Assembly (NCBI GenBank): GCA_946481275.1
Contig: CAMLMV010000080.1
Location: 1 to 16,299 of the forward strand
DNA length: 16,299 nt
DNA from: an uncultured Massilia sp.
GTDB taxonomy: Bacteria; Pseudomonadota; Gammaproteobacteria; Burkholderiales; Burkholderiaceae
Reading direction: 5' to 3'
Every line of letters begins with the position of its first letter. Position 1 is the first letter of the stretch. The notes under the pieces were generated by a model. It was not told where the DNA came from. It ran no database searches and worked only from the letters and a program-made list of their open reading frames with translations. This document shows positions 16,001 through 16,299 of the stretch, piece after piece. Made by a program: the position numbers and the translations under genes.

Positions 16001-16299
16001 CCAGTTCGCCGACGGCACCAAGTGGGACTATCAAACCGTTGCCGGCAAATTGGTCTACAACGGCACCGCCGGCAACGATACCCTGGCCGGCCTGTCGGAT
16101 GCGCCAAACTCCATCAATGGCGCGGACGGCAATGACACCATCACGGCCGGTAATCTCAACGACACCCTGGCCGGTGGCACCGGTAACGACACGCTCAATG
16201 CCAGTGCAGGGATCGACACCTTCGTCTTCAATCAGGGCGACGGCCAGGATGTGATCTACGAATTGGCGTCGCCTTACAAAACCGGCGGCAAGAACCTGG
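13080..16299 (+). CDS. Large RTX-type calcium-binding protein, C-terminus off window
   Basis: The frame runs 1073 codons to the window edge without a stop. Residues 1-257 are unrecognised. Residues 258-380 begin RSPLILDLNGNGVD and hold EF-hand-like loops near D264, D305, D342-D353 and D364-E375, as in FrpC-like proteins. Residues 430-660 are mainly helical and include GTWCWGARDPNPHGHAAPIL. RTX nonapeptides (GGxGxDxxx) begin near 668. Haemolysin-type calcium-binding-related segments follow at about 758-812 (ending IQFADGTNWD) and 922-981, alternating with nonapeptide blocks at about 825-895 and from 994. There is no N-terminal signal peptide. RTX proteins usually leave by type I secretion with a C-terminal signal, which would lie outside this window, and calcium folds them outside the cell. 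It could be a toxin, adhesin or surface-layer protein; no catalytic domain was identified. The start follows the upstream TAA by 6 nt without an obvious ribosome-binding site, suggesting translational coupling. Confidence 0.92.
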   Translation, partial: MPNSLSIVQIQQLQTTLAGGDINGVYTYLSQQGYNYAGWAGGVAAGNTISGVAALEFMKGTALMGAGGPECQVLSAERIQSIKSDMADAYLKTLLAIANDSANNGHVDRDINADEVWNFHKDVFKKNGLSIDNWTLNAPFLIIQKLEGEQGLDNYWRFMRDTKGADSYDAIVANLGTLAFMHKQTTSSDPAIRAMANAWLQNVPGVYDWNQIEKTLSNAMAAWGANLSGLPRLNGDYEGLGTLIINLQDEFHTAEVTRSPLILDLNGNGVDTISKTAAIHFDHDGNHFAETTGWVGKDDGLLVWDRNGNGQVDDGSELFGNNTNLAAGGKAANGFAALADLDSNHDGKIDANDTAFNQLRVWKDGDSNAVVSSGELLTLADADVRSIGTGFTTQNVTDAQGNQHLQAGQYTRTDGTTRAIEDAWFAADTARTVEQDPVAVNATIAALPDLQGFGNVYSLHQAMARDATGRLQSLVASFTKETNADARAAIMTTLMYAWAGVEGVDPASRAATQIYGNAIGDARKLATLEAFLGEDYLGTWCWGARDPNPHGHAAPILIKAFDQLMEHFSAQLMAQTQFKTLYDGIGLTWNTTTSSFDIDVTHVVALLQSKYAEDPTNSAALMNEFGRDLRSMDDFGVQTLTALSQKGDTAGTGFALQLSQIGWEQTTGNNADNTLYGNTDHYNNMSGVAGNDHLYGKNLDDILDGGSGDDWLFGDLGNDVIKGGTGNDYQVGGGGNDTYFFNPGDGQDTIIEYANEGVDILQIGAGLNSTSTQLSREIMDLVLNFSATDSVRIVGYFNKNAVEKIQFADGTNWDYQTVVGKLVYNGTAGNDTLTGLSDAPNVINGAAGNDTISGGSQTDVLNGGDDNDVITAGSGNATLTGGTGADTLNASMGIDTFVFNQGDGQDVIYELASPYKTGGKNLDVLQLGAGLLASATQVTRGTGNKSSDLTLVFDNGDQITLNNYFSSSYRVQTIQFADGTKWDYQTVAGKLVYNGTAGNDTLAGLSDAPNSINGADGNDTITAGNLNDTLAGGTGNDTLNASAGIDTFVFNQGDGQDVIYELASPYKTGGKNL
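15492..16299 (+). repeat. Near-identical tandem modules within the RTX gene
   Basis: The module starting ATCCAGTTCGCC at 15492 recurs at 15999, an offset of 507 nt (169 codons), with few substitutions. Further along, the stretch at 15792-15846 is identical for 55 nt to 16245-16299, now at an offset of 453 nt (151 codons). The second copy is therefore 54 nt (18 codons) shorter, the length of two nonapeptides. The match continues to the window edge, so more copies may follow. Recent duplication is inferred from the identity. Confidence 0.9.

Noticed and set aside
1..16299. CRISPR arrays, insertion-sequence ends, rRNA, riboswitch-like leaders and replication origins
   Set aside because: No regularly spaced direct repeats, transposase motifs with flanking inverted repeats, rRNA sequence or clustered DnaA boxes were seen on either strand. 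The only long repeats are the coding modules of the RTX gene.

Overview
The window looks like a chromosomal segment of a GC-rich betaproteobacterium in the Burkholderiales, most likely Oxalobacteraceae (Massilia/Duganella-like). This is judged from protein character, strong G/C third-position bias and the gene order quinone oxidoreductase - tpiA - secG - tRNA-Leu(GAG) - nuoA onward. The genus is an inference; no database search was possible.

Positions 1-8273 (minus strand) hold the proximal part of a 14-gene-type respiratory complex I operon: nuoA, B, C, D, E, F, G, H and the first 104 codons of nuoI, which runs off the left edge. The genes are nearly contiguous: a 1-base overlap at nuoC/nuoD, an ATGA overlap at nuoE/nuoF, and gaps of 3-21 nt elsewhere. 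All visible cluster ligands and quinone-site motifs are intact. Upstream, positions 8274-8570 contain two minus-strand intrinsic-terminator-like hairpins. One ends the tRNA-Leu transcript; the other sits only 28 nt before the nuoA start. Between them is a GC-rich block of unknown function.

Positions 8571-11217 (all minus strand) carry tRNA-Leu(GAG) with its own promoter, secG, tpiA and a PIG3-type zinc-independent quinone oxidoreductase. This is housekeeping sequence. secG beside tRNA-Leu(GAG) is also the arrangement in E. coli (secG-leuU).

Positions 11218-12188 form a 971-nt stretch with no convincing gene. It is visibly more A/T-rich and carries several palindromes, a C8 tract, possible coding remnants and a tandem 11-bp repeat.

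Positions 12189-16299 (plus strand) are the accessory part. A 294-residue membrane-anchored protein of unrecognised family is followed after 6 nt, in the same reading frame, by a very large RTX-type calcium-binding protein that is open to the right edge (at least 1073 residues). The RTX protein has an unrecognised N-terminal region, an EF-hand-like calcium-binding region, a helical middle region and repeated modules of glycine-rich nonapeptides plus a haemolysin-type calcium-binding related domain. The last modules are nearly identical at the DNA level. The pair may be a secreted effector or adhesin with a membrane-anchored partner, possibly a self-protection protein. That pairing is the most interesting thing here and is an inference from layout.
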